This document shows positions 1 to 8,072 of a DNA stretch of 64,000 bases, one piece after another. The DNA comes from an uncultured candidate division WPS-2 bacterium. Its GTDB lineage: Bacteria > Vulcanimicrobiota > Vulcanimicrobiia > Vulcanimicrobiales > Vulcanimicrobiaceae. The notes beneath the pieces are model-generated. The model did no database searches and was not told the origin of the DNA. It saw nothing but the letters and a program-made list of their open reading frames with translations. A program made the translations under genes and the position numbers. The first letter of the stretch is position 1. Every line of letters starts with the position of its first letter. Where the stretch lies: NCBI GenBank assembly GCA_937927945.1, contig CALEYW010000015.1, positions 1 to 64,000 on the forward strand, written 5' to 3'.

Positions 1-51
1 CACCAGTGCGTTTCACACACTAAGTATAGCACATTTACTAACACAGTAGTA

Positions 52-450
52 CTAGGCGCGCGTCGCGCCGATGACCTCGAACGCGTCGGCCTGCGTCCCC
101 GCGGCGTAGCGTTCTTCGTACTCCACGCGGTTCGGTGCGAAGACGTCGACGACGACGCAGCGTTCGGTGAACGTCGCGCCGTGCGGGACGGACGAGCCGA
201 GCGTGTAGCAGTCGCCGGCGCGCAGCGTGGTCGTCGAGCCGTCCGCGTAGCGCAAGTGGATCGATCCTTCGAGCACGACGCCGCCTTGCGAGATGACGTG
301 CTCGTGCAGCGGCACCTCGCCGCACGCCGGCGGCTCGAATACCCAATACACCAGCGTCATCCCGTCGCCGGGCAGCACGGCCCACGAGATTCCGGGTGAG
401 AACGTCGCGAGGTGCTCGCGCGGGACGAGGGCGGCGTGCGGAACGTTCAT
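52..450 (-). CDS. Small cupin-domain protein
   Basis: This 132-residue protein is essentially a single cupin beta-barrel. The first cupin motif is visible as PLHEHVISQGGVVLEGSI and the second as the segment around SSVPHGATF, so a metal-binding pocket built from the HEH histidines and the later His is likely. The start at 450 is chosen because GAGGAA lies about 8 bases upstream; the reading frame continues further upstream but would run into the divergent oxidoreductase gene. Small stand-alone cupins often bind metal or act as isomerases or sensors. The sequence does not tell which, so the substrate is unknown. It is transcribed divergently from the oxidoreductase gene. Confidence 0.8.
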   Translation of the reverse strand: MNVPHAALVPREHLATFSPGISWAVLPGDGMTLVYWVFEPPACGEVPLHEHVISQGGVVLEGSIHLRYADGSTTTLRAGDCYTLGSSVPHGATFTERCVVVDVFAPNRVEYEERYAAGTQADAFEVIGATRA

Positions 451-559
451 CGCATCATTCCTCTCGAGGAGCCGGTGGGACGCACCCTTTTCCCCTGCCG
501 CGGCGCAATCGCCTGGAGCCGTGCAGGCGCGTTCCGACACGGGCCGCAACCTTCTTCCA

Positions 560-1576
560 ATGAACACCAACGTCGTCGAGAGCCGCGAGATTCGGCTCGC
601 CGCGAGACCGTCCGGGGAATGCACGGCGGAAACCTTCGCGCTCGCCACGACGCAGGTCGGACCGCCCGGCGCAGGCGAGATCCTCGTTCGCAACGTGTTC
701 ATGTCGGTCGAACCGTACATGCGCGGCCGCATGAACGCCGGGCGCTCGTACGTTCCGCCGTTCGACGTCGGCGCGCCGCTCAGCGGCGCCGCGATCGGCA
801 CCGTCGTCGCATCGAACGACCCCACGATCGCCGAGGGTTCGACCGTGTTGCACGACCGCGGCTGGCGCGAGTACGCCGTGATCCCGGCGAAGTCGGTCAA
901 GCAGATCGACGTCACCGGCGTTCCCGCCGAGACCTATTTGAGCGCGCTCGGCACGACAGGCTTTACTGCCTGGGTGGGCTTACGCGTGATCGGCCGCGTG
1001 CAGGCCGGCGAGACCTTGTTCGTCTCGGCGGCTGCCGGCGCCGTCGGTTCGATGGTCGTTCAGCTCGCCAAGCGCTGGGGACTGCGCGTGATCGGCTCGG
1101 CGAGTTCGGCGCAGAAAGCCGCGTACATCAAAGAGAAACTCGGCGCCGACGCCGCCTTCGACTACCACGAGCGGCCGGTGCTCGACCGATTGCAAGCGGC
1201 CGCGCCGGACGGCATCGACGCCTACTTCGACAACGTCGGCGGGTCGCAGCTCGAAGCGGCGATCAGCGCGATGCGCGACCACGGACGCGCCATCTTGTGC
1301 GGCGCGATCTCGCAGTACAATTCCGCGGCGCCGCCGCCTGGTCCGCGCAACCTGATGCTCGCCGTCGGGCGGCGCCTGCGCCTCGAAGGCTTCATCGTGA
1401 GCGATCACCGCGACCGCATGGCCGAGTTTCAGGCCGAGGTTTTGCCGCTCGTTCGCGACGGCGTCGTCGCCACCCCGACCACCATCGTCCAAGGGCTGGA
1501 GAACGCGCCGGCCGCGATGATGGACATCTTGCGCCCGAACCGCACCGTCGGCAAGGTGCTCGTGCGCGTCTCATAA
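560..1576 (+). CDS. Zinc-independent NADP-dependent alkenal/quinone oxidoreductase (MDR family)
   Basis: At 338 residues this has the usual length of the zinc-free medium-chain reductase group that includes YncB/CurA and prostaglandin reductases. SVEPYMRGRM near the N-terminus is a family signature. The Rossmann NADP site is AAAGAVGSMVVQLAK, followed by the Asp/Tyr region FDYHE and YFDNVGG. The cysteine zinc ligands of alcohol dehydrogenases are absent. The ATG at 560 fits the family N-terminus; the frame extends upstream but would overlap the cupin gene. The family reduces alpha,beta-unsaturated aldehydes or ketones, which suggests detoxification. The exact substrate is unknown. Confidence 0.88.
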   Translation: MNTNVVESREIRLAARPSGECTAETFALATTQVGPPGAGEILVRNVFMSVEPYMRGRMNAGRSYVPPFDVGAPLSGAAIGTVVASNDPTIAEGSTVLHDRGWREYAVIPAKSVKQIDVTGVPAETYLSALGTTGFTAWVGLRVIGRVQAGETLFVSAAAGAVGSMVVQLAKRWGLRVIGSASSAQKAAYIKEKLGADAAFDYHERPVLDRLQAAAPDGIDAYFDNVGGSQLEAAISAMRDHGRAILCGAISQYNSAAPPPGPRNLMLAVGRRLRLEGFIVSDHRDRMAEFQAEVLPLVRDGVVATPTTIVQGLENAPAAMMDILRPNRTVGKVLVRVS

Positions 1577-1611
1577 CGGGAACTCTCCCGTCCCGGAGCG
1601 GTTCCTAGACG

Positions 1612-3447
1612 GTGATGCTCGGCGGCGGCGGCCCCCCGGTCCACATGATGTGGTCGCAGATGTACAGTCCGGATCGTCCCAAAGTGACGAGGCGGGTTGA
1701 GTTGCGCCGCATCCTGGCGCTCTTCCGGCCCTACGTGCGCGAGCAGGCGCTGGTGCTCGCCTGCATCTTCATCGGCTCTTTGCTCGGACTGGTCCCGCCG
1801 CTCTTCACCAGGTGGCTGATCGACGGCGCGATCCCGAGCAAGGACATGCACGGCGTCTGGCTCGCCGTTGGGGGCATGATCGCAAGCGCCGTCGTCGGCG
1901 GCGGGATCGGCGTGTATCAGGGCTACCTGAACTCGCTGGTCGGCGAAGGCATCATGCGCGACATCCGCACGAGCCTAGTGAACCATCTGCATCGGATGCC
2001 GCTCTCGTTCTTCACCGGAACGAAGACCGGCGAGATCATGAACCGCGTGTCGAGCGACGTCGACAACATCGACAGCGTGGTGACGGGGACGCTGGTCTCG
2101 ATCGTGACGAACGTGTTCACGATGGTGACGACGATCGTCACGATCTTCATCGTCGATTGGCGGCTCTCGCTCGTCGCCTTGGCGATCATCCCGCTGATGA
2201 TCCTCCCGCTCTCGCCGGTCGGGCGGCGGATGTACGACATCCGCAAGAAGACGCGCGAAAAACGCGACGAGATCGAATCGATCACCCAAGAGACCCTCTC
2301 GATTTCGGGAATCACGCTGATCAAGTCGTTCGTCCGCGAGTCGTTCGAACGCGCGCGATTCTACCGGGTCGGCACCGACCTCATGAATCTCGAGATCAAA
2401 CTCGCGATGGTCGGCCGCTGGTTCATCGCCGCGATCATGGCGATGGTCGTCATCGGCCCGGCGATGGTGTGGCTCGCCGGGGCGTGGCTGGCGATCAACG
2501 GCGGCACGACCGTCGGCACGATCGTCATGTTCGTCGCCTACCTCGGCCGGCTGTACACGCCGGCGTCGTCGCTCGCCGGCGTGCAGGTGCAGATCGTCTC
2601 GGCGCTGGCGGTGTTCGAACGGATCTTCGAGTATCTCGACATGCCCCCGGAAGGCGCAGAAAAGCCGCACGCGACGGTGTTGCGCGACCTCCGCGGCGAG
2701 ATCGCGTTCGAAGACGTGCACTTCTCCTACAGCCCGGAGCGCGTCGCATTGGACGGCGTCTCATTCCGCATTGCGCCGGGACAGATGGCGGCGTTCGTCG
2801 GCCCTTCAGGTGCCGGCAAGACGACGATCACCAGCCTCGTCCCGCGCTTCTACGATCCGCAGGAGGGCGCCGTTCGCGTCGACGGACTCGACGTGCGCGA
2901 CGTGACGCTGGCGAGCCTGCGCGAGAACGTCGGCATCGTGACGCAGGAGACGTACCTCTTCCACGACACGATCGGGGCGAATCTGCGCTACGCGCGCCCG
3001 GACGCGAGTGAAGCCGACGTCATCGCGGCGGCGAAGGCGGCCAACATCCACGAGTTCGTCGCGTCGCTCCCCGAGGGATACGCAACGGTCGTCGGCGAGC
3101 GCGGACACAAGCTCTCGGGCGGCGAACGCCAGCGTCTCGCGATCGCGCGGGTCCTCCTGAAAAACCCGCGCATCCTGATCCTCGACGAAGCGACGAGCGC
3201 GCTCGACTCAGCGAACGAGGCGGCGATCCAAGCGGCGCTGATCCCCCTGATGGAAGGCCGCACGAGCCTGGTGATCGCGCACCGGCTCTCGACGATCCTC
3301 AACGCCGACGTCGTCTTCGTCGTCGAACACGGCCGCATCGTCGAACACGGAACCCACGACGAACTACTTGCCCGCGACGGCGCCTACGCCCAGCTCTACT
3401 GGAAGCAATTCCGCGATCGCGACGCGGTGGAAGCCGTCGGCATCTAG
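1612..3447 (+). CDS. ABC exporter, fused permease and ATPase (half-transporter)
   Basis: This 611-residue type IV ABC exporter half-molecule is expected to work as a homodimer in the inner membrane. Six membrane helices occupy roughly residues 40-340. The nucleotide-binding domain follows, with Walker A GPSGAGKTT near residue 397, signature LSGGERQRLA, Walker B ILILDEATSALD and the H-loop IAHRLST. The start is GTG at 1612, with an ATG one codon later. The substrate cannot be read from the sequence; relatives export lipids, peptides or drugs. The 3' end overlaps the convergent GGDEF gene by 4 bases. Confidence 0.92.
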   Translation: MMLGGGGPPVHMMWSQMYSPDRPKVTRRVELRRILALFRPYVREQALVLACIFIGSLLGLVPPLFTRWLIDGAIPSKDMHGVWLAVGGMIASAVVGGGIGVYQGYLNSLVGEGIMRDIRTSLVNHLHRMPLSFFTGTKTGEIMNRVSSDVDNIDSVVTGTLVSIVTNVFTMVTTIVTIFIVDWRLSLVALAIIPLMILPLSPVGRRMYDIRKKTREKRDEIESITQETLSISGITLIKSFVRESFERARFYRVGTDLMNLEIKLAMVGRWFIAAIMAMVVIGPAMVWLAGAWLAINGGTTVGTIVMFVAYLGRLYTPASSLAGVQVQIVSALAVFERIFEYLDMPPEGAEKPHATVLRDLRGEIAFEDVHFSYSPERVALDGVSFRIAPGQMAAFVGPSGAGKTTITSLVPRFYDPQEGAVRVDGLDVRDVTLASLRENVGIVTQETYLFHDTIGANLRYARPDASEADVIAAAKAANIHEFVASLPEGYATVVGERGHKLSGGERQRLAIARVLLKNPRILILDEATSALDSANEAAIQAALIPLMEGRTSLVIAHRLSTILNADVVFVVEHGRIVEHGTHDELLARDGAYAQLYWKQFRDRDAVEAVGI

Positions 3448-5162
3448 GCGGTTGCTTTGCGGCTCTCCCAACCTGCTGCGGCGGCCGTTGACCAGGCGAG
3501 CCAGTCGGCGAAATCGGGCGTCGTCATCGGCTGCGCCAGGAAGTACCCCTGCAGCTGCTCCGCGCCGTTCTCGGTGAGCCAGTGGGCCTGTTCGCGACTT
3601 TCTACGCCGTCGGCGATCGGCTGCAGCCCGAGTGCTCGCGTTACCGCGATCGCCGCTCGCGCGATCCGCTCGTAGCGCTGATCGTACGCGGCGTTCTGCG
3701 TGATCCGGCGGCCGATCTTGAGGAAGTCGAGTGGCAGCATCGCCAGCATTTCGAGCGACGTCGGCTGCGATCCGAAGCCGTCCAGCCCGATGAAGGCGCC
3801 CTTCGCCTTGAGCCGGCGCAGGAACGCGGCGACCCCGTCGGGGTCGGCTTGCGTCATCGCCTCGCCGATCTCGATCGCGACGCATTGGCTGACCGGCGAG
3901 AATTCGTCCAGCAGGCGTTCCAGTTCCGAGCAGATCGACTCGTCGGTCGAGCCGATGTTGACGTGCAGCCGCAGATGCGGCCACTCCTTATGAAGCGTCC
4001 GCAGCGTCATCTCGACGGCGCCGATCACCCATCCGTCGATCGTCGGCGTGATCGTCGGACCGCCCGCTTCGAGGAACGACCGCGGCGCCAGCCAGCCGCG
4101 CGAGGGATGGCGCCAGCGGATCAGCGCCTCCGCGCCCACCACGTGTAGCGTCGACGCTTGAACGATCGGCTGCCAGCACACCAGGAAGTCGCGGTCGCCG
4201 TCGACGCTCAGCAGACGCTCGCGGATGTCGCGCCGCGCGTGCAGATCGGCACCGACGCCGTCGCGATACCAGCACATGGCTTTGCCGCCGCTTTGTTTCG
4301 CGGCGTACATCGCTTGGTCGGCGTGCTGCAGCAGGGTATCGGCCGTCGTGCCGTCCTGGGGGAACACCGCGATCCCGATGCTGGCGCGCACCTCGCGTAC
4401 GATCCCGTCTTCTTCCACCCGCAGCGCGATCCGATCGAGAAACCGCTGCGCCGCGTCGGCCATCTCGTCTTCGCTCTCGACGACACCCAGCACGGCGACG
4501 AACTCGTCGCCGCCGATGCGTCCGACGAGATCGCCCCGCCGAACGGCTTCGCGCATCTGCTGCGCCGCTTCGATCAGCGCTTTGTCGCCGCGCGCGTGAC
4601 CGAACGTGTCGTTGACGGCTTTGAAGCCGTCGAGGTCGATGAAGATGACGCCGACGCGCGTCCCGAGCCGGGCAGCGACGTGCATCGCATCGTCGAGGTG
4701 CCGCAGCGTCGCGCTGCGCGACGGCAGCGCCGTGAGCGGATCGTAACCGACTTCGCGCGGCGCGGCAGCTTCGTTCTGACCGAGCAGCCGCGCACAGGCC
4801 TTCGCGACGGCTTGGCACACGTCGATACGCGAGGGCCGTCCGCGCGCCCAACGCACCGCGAGGACGTACGGCGGGCTGACCGCCAGGTGCGCGATGTAGA
4901 CCTCGCCGGCGGCGGTATCGTTCTGCAGCGCGCGGCAGGCTTGGCGGGCGAGTTCTTGAGCCTCGGCTGCATGCTCGGGCCCCGCCGGTGCGCTGGCGAC
5001 CGTCTCACCATCGGGACCGCAGACGACCGCGAGGTCACCGCCCGCGATCGGAAGCGCGGCGCCGAGGACGACGCGCATCAGCTCCTCGCGCGGGCGATTG
5101 GATTCTGCCGCCGCAGTAAAGAGGTCGACGAGGTGCGCGATCTGCGGATCCTCGAGGTTCAA
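3444..5162 (-). CDS. Diguanylate cyclase (GGDEF) with a degenerate EAL domain
   Basis: An N-terminal GAF-like region (about residues 1-150) precedes a GGDEF domain with an intact RIGGDEF motif at about 217-221. An RRGD inhibitory I-site lies five residues before GGDEF, so c-di-GMP synthesis with product inhibition is likely. The EAL domain begins with EALIRW near residue 345, but the usual DDFG is LDGFG (about 461), LKID is LKIG, and AEGVE is ADGVE. Metal-binding acids needed for phosphodiesterase activity are therefore missing, and the domain may only bind c-di-GMP. There is no membrane segment. The start is uncertain: TTG at 5162 has GAGG 7 bases upstream, and GTG at 5201 is an alternative. 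Confidence 0.87.
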   Translation of the reverse strand: MNLEDPQIAHLVDLFTAAAESNRPREELMRVVLGAALPIAGGDLAVVCGPDGETVASAPAGPEHAAEAQELARQACRALQNDTAAGEVYIAHLAVSPPYVLAVRWARGRPSRIDVCQAVAKACARLLGQNEAAAPREVGYDPLTALPSRSATLRHLDDAMHVAARLGTRVGVIFIDLDGFKAVNDTFGHARGDKALIEAAQQMREAVRRGDLVGRIGGDEFVAVLGVVESEDEMADAAQRFLDRIALRVEEDGIVREVRASIGIAVFPQDGTTADTLLQHADQAMYAAKQSGGKAMCWYRDGVGADLHARRDIRERLLSVDGDRDFLVCWQPIVQASTLHVVGAEALIRWRHPSRGWLAPRSFLEAGGPTITPTIDGWVIGAVEMTLRTLHKEWPHLRLHVNIGSTDESICSELERLLDEFSPVSQCVAIEIGEAMTQADPDGVAAFLRRLKAKGAFIGLDGFGSQPTSLEMLAMLPLDFLKIGRRITQNAAYDQRYERIARAAIAVTRALGLQPIADGVESREQAHWLTENGAEQLQGYFLAQPMTTPDFADWLAWSTAAAAGWESRKATA

Positions 5163-5360
5163 AAGGGCGCCTCGCTCTGGCCGGTCGATTGACGGAAGCA
5201 CGCGACGGTTTCCCGCGGCGCCGCTGAGCCTTGCAAACCTTACCCCACACACGACCGTCGACCTTTCCAAAATGCGGTGGAGCGCACACCTGTCGGACGC
5301 CCGATACACCCGAACGGGCGCGGGACCGGGGCATCCGCACGTAGCACTAGTCCGGCTCGT

Positions 5361-6122
5361 ATGGACAAAGTCGTCGCTTCGTGTGCCGAAGCGGTCGGAG
5401 ACATCCCCAGCGGCGCGTCGCTGGCGGTGGGCGGATTCGGCCTCAACGGAATCCCGCACAACCTGATCGAGGCGCTGCTCGAGGCCGGCCCGACCGGGCT
5501 CGAGACCGTCTCGAACAACTGCGGTGTCGACGGCTGGGGGCTAGGCGTGCTGCTCGACGCGAAGCGCATCCGACGCACGACCGGCTCATACGTCGGTGAG
5601 AACAAGGAGTTCGAGCGCCAATACCTGGCCGGCGAGCTGGAAGTCGAGCTCGTGCCGCAGGGGACGCTGGCGGAGCGGCTCCGCGCCGGCGGCTGCGGAA
5701 TTCCGGGGTTCTACACGCCCGCCGGGGTCGGGACGCTCGTCGCGGACGGCGGCCTGCCGTGGCGCTACAACGGCGACGGTTCGGTGGCGGTCGCCTCCCC
5801 GAAGAAGGATGTTCGCGTCTTCAACGGCCGAGAGTACGCGCTCGAAGAGGGCATCGTCTGCGATTTCGCCCTGGTGCGCGCCAGCATCGGCGACCGGCAC
5901 GGCAACCTGGTGTTCCACAAGGCGACGCGACAGTTCAATCCGCTCTGCGCGATGGCCGGAAAGATCACGATCGCCGAGGTCGAGGAGCTCGTCGAGCCGG
6001 GCGAGATCGATCCCGAACAGGTCCATCTGCCCGGCATCTACGTGCAGCGGATCGTCCGCGTCGGGCCGGGCGGCAAACGCATCGAGCGCGTGACCACGCG
6101 CAAGCGGGACGGAGGACGATAA
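5361..6122 (+). CDS. scoA: 3-oxoacid CoA-transferase, subunit A
   Basis: This is the alpha subunit (253 residues) of a succinyl-CoA:3-ketoacid CoA-transferase, which moves CoA between succinyl-CoA and acetoacetate or a related oxoacid. The glycine-rich N-terminal GGFGLNGIPHNLIEAL and the stretch GGCGIPGFYTPAGVGT are typical of the family. The ATG at 5361 is used; the longer open frame upstream overlaps the divergent GGDEF gene's promoter region. Subunit B begins two bases after the stop, so the two are co-translated. The acyl-CoA dehydrogenase downstream points to ketone-body, branched-chain or fatty acid catabolism. Confidence 0.92.
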   Translation: MDKVVASCAEAVGDIPSGASLAVGGFGLNGIPHNLIEALLEAGPTGLETVSNNCGVDGWGLGVLLDAKRIRRTTGSYVGENKEFERQYLAGELEVELVPQGTLAERLRAGGCGIPGFYTPAGVGTLVADGGLPWRYNGDGSVAVASPKKDVRVFNGREYALEEGIVCDFALVRASIGDRHGNLVFHKATRQFNPLCAMAGKITIAEVEELVEPGEIDPEQVHLPGIYVQRIVRVGPGGKRIERVTTRKRDGGR

Positions 6123-6123
6123 G

Positions 6124-6792
6124 GTGGCGCTCACGCGAACCCAGCTGGCCGCGCGCGTCGCGCAGGAGCTGCGCGACGGTCAGTACGTCAACCTCGGGAT
6201 CGGGCTCCCGACGCTGATCCCGAACTACGTGCCCGGCAACGTCACCGTCGTTCTGCAGAGCGAGAACGGGATTCTCGGCTTCGGCCCTTACCCATATGAG
6301 GGCGAGGAAGACCCCGACCTCATCAACGCGGGGAAAGAGACCGTCACGGTCCTGCCGGGCGCGTCGTTCTTCGACTCGGCGACGTCGTTCGGGATGATCC
6401 GCGGCGGCCACGTCGACGTCGCCGTCCTCGGCGCGATGCAGGTGGCGAGCAACGGCGATCTCGCCAACTGGGTGATCCCCGGCAAGATGGTCAAAGGGAT
6501 GGGCGGCGCGATGGACCTCGTCCACGGCGCGAAGCGGGTCATCGTGATGATGGAGCACACGGCCAAGGGCGGCGCACACAAGATCCTCGAGCGCTGCGAT
6601 CTCCCGCTGACCGGCAAGAACGTCGTGCAGCAGATCATCACCGACCTCGCGCTGATCGACGTCACGCCCGAAGGACTGGTGTTGCGCGAGGTCGCGCCCG
6701 GCGTCACGGTCGAGGACGTCAAATCCGCGACCGGCGCTGCGCTCCGCGTGCCGGCCGAGCCCAGGGTGATGCAGATCTCGGCCGGAGTGTAA
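6124..6792 (+). CDS. scoB: 3-oxoacid CoA-transferase, subunit B
   Basis: This beta subunit of 222 residues carries the catalytic glutamate in QSENGILG, which forms the covalent glutamyl-CoA intermediate in family I CoA-transferases. GIGLPTLIPNYV and the GGHVDVAVLGAMQV segment are also family hallmarks. The GTG start at 6124 follows the subunit A stop by one base, and GGAGG in the end of subunit A acts as its ribosome site. It forms the active enzyme with the upstream subunit. Confidence 0.93.
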   Translation: MALTRTQLAARVAQELRDGQYVNLGIGLPTLIPNYVPGNVTVVLQSENGILGFGPYPYEGEEDPDLINAGKETVTVLPGASFFDSATSFGMIRGGHVDVAVLGAMQVASNGDLANWVIPGKMVKGMGGAMDLVHGAKRVIVMMEHTAKGGAHKILERCDLPLTGKNVVQQIITDLALIDVTPEGLVLREVAPGVTVEDVKSATGAALRVPAEPRVMQISAGV

Positions 6793-6861
6793 GCTCAGGG
6801 TGCCGCCGAGCCGCCTCCGCGCCGAGGCCGACGTCCGCACCCGGTCGAATCTCATGGGGCT

Positions 6862-8040
6862 ATGTCGATCGCATCGCCCCGCCCCGAGGCCTCCGACGAA
6901 GAGGCGATGATCCTGGACGTCGTCCGCCAGCTGGTCAAGGAACGCGTCGAGCCGCGCGCCGCGGAGATCGACGAAAAAGCCGAGTTCGCGTGGGACATCA
7001 AGGACCTCTTCGCCGAGAACGACTTGCTCGGCATCCCCGTACCGGCGGAGTACGGCGGTCTGGGCGGTTCGTTCGTGACCTACGTGAAGGTCGTCGAGGA
7101 AGTCGCCAAAGCGTGTGCGTCCTCAGCGCTGCTCATCGCCGTTCAGGAACTGGGCGCATTGCCGATCATGATCGGCGGCAGCGACGAACAGAAGCGGCGC
7201 TGGCTGCCGGATCTCGCCAGCGGCAAAAAGCTCGCCGCCTACGCACTGACCGAGCCCGGCTCCGGTTCCGACGCCGCAGGTTCGATGCGCACCAAGGCTC
7301 GCCGCGAGGGCGACGAGTACGTCCTGGACGGGTCGAAGATCTGGATCACCAACGGCAGCGTCGCCGACGTCGTGACGGTCTTCGCCGTGACCGATGCGAC
7401 GAAGGGTCCGAACGGCATCTCGGCGTTCGTCGTCGAGAAGGGCACGCCGGGCTTCAGCGTCGGCAAGCTCGAGAAAAAGATGGGGATTCGCGGATCGCCG
7501 ACCGTCGAGCTCGCCTTCGACAATTGCCGCATCCCCGCGGCGAACATGCTGGGGGAAGAAGGCGTCGGCTTCAAGATCGCGATGAAGGTGCTCGACAAGT
7601 CGCGTCCCGGGATCGCGGCGCAAGCGCTCGGGATCGCGCAGGGCGCTCTCGACTACGCGACCGAGTACACGAAGCAGCGCGTCGCATTCGGCAAGCCGAT
7701 CTCGCAGCAGCAGGGCTTGCAGTTCATGCTGGCCGACATGAAGACGGAAGTCGAAGCCGCCCGCCTGCTGCTGTACGAAGCCGCGCGCAAGTGCGACGAG
7801 AACGCTCCGGACGTCACGACCTGGGCCGCGATGGCGAAACTCAAATGCGGGGACACCGCGATGAGCGTGACGGTCGACGCCGTGCAGCTCCTGGGCGGCT
7901 ACGGCTACTCGACCGAGTACCCGGTCGAACGGATGATGCGCGATGCGAAGATCACGCAGATCTACGAGGGGACGCAGCAGATCCAGCGCATCGTGATCGC
8001 GCGCTCGATGGTCGGCAAATGGAGCCCGCCGAAATCCTGA
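6862..8040 (+). CDS. Acyl-CoA dehydrogenase (short/medium-chain type)
   Basis: This FAD enzyme (392 residues) catalyses alpha,beta-dehydrogenation of an acyl-CoA. Signature one is ALTEPGSGSDA near residue 130; signature two is the C-terminal region around QLLGGYGYSTEYPVER. The catalytic glutamate lies in IYEGTQQIQR, the position used by short and medium-chain and butyryl-CoA dehydrogenases rather than isovaleryl types. It sits 69 bases after scoB in the same direction and probably belongs to the same catabolic unit. Electrons would go to an ETF that is not in this window. Chain length is not determined by the sequence alone. Confidence 0.92.
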   Translation: MSIASPRPEASDEEAMILDVVRQLVKERVEPRAAEIDEKAEFAWDIKDLFAENDLLGIPVPAEYGGLGGSFVTYVKVVEEVAKACASSALLIAVQELGALPIMIGGSDEQKRRWLPDLASGKKLAAYALTEPGSGSDAAGSMRTKARREGDEYVLDGSKIWITNGSVADVVTVFAVTDATKGPNGISAFVVEKGTPGFSVGKLEKKMGIRGSPTVELAFDNCRIPAANMLGEEGVGFKIAMKVLDKSRPGIAAQALGIAQGALDYATEYTKQRVAFGKPISQQQGLQFMLADMKTEVEAARLLLYEAARKCDENAPDVTTWAAMAKLKCGDTAMSVTVDAVQLLGGYGYSTEYPVERMMRDAKITQIYEGTQQIQRIVIARSMVGKWSPPKS

Positions 8041-8072
8041 ATACCGCCGCGGCGGGGTAAGCTTCGGCCAAG

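Noticed and set aside
1..51. The first 51 bases, relatively AT-rich, considered for a promoter or attachment site
   Set aside because: Too short and too close to the window edge to judge; only a non-coding stretch after the cupin stop can be stated.
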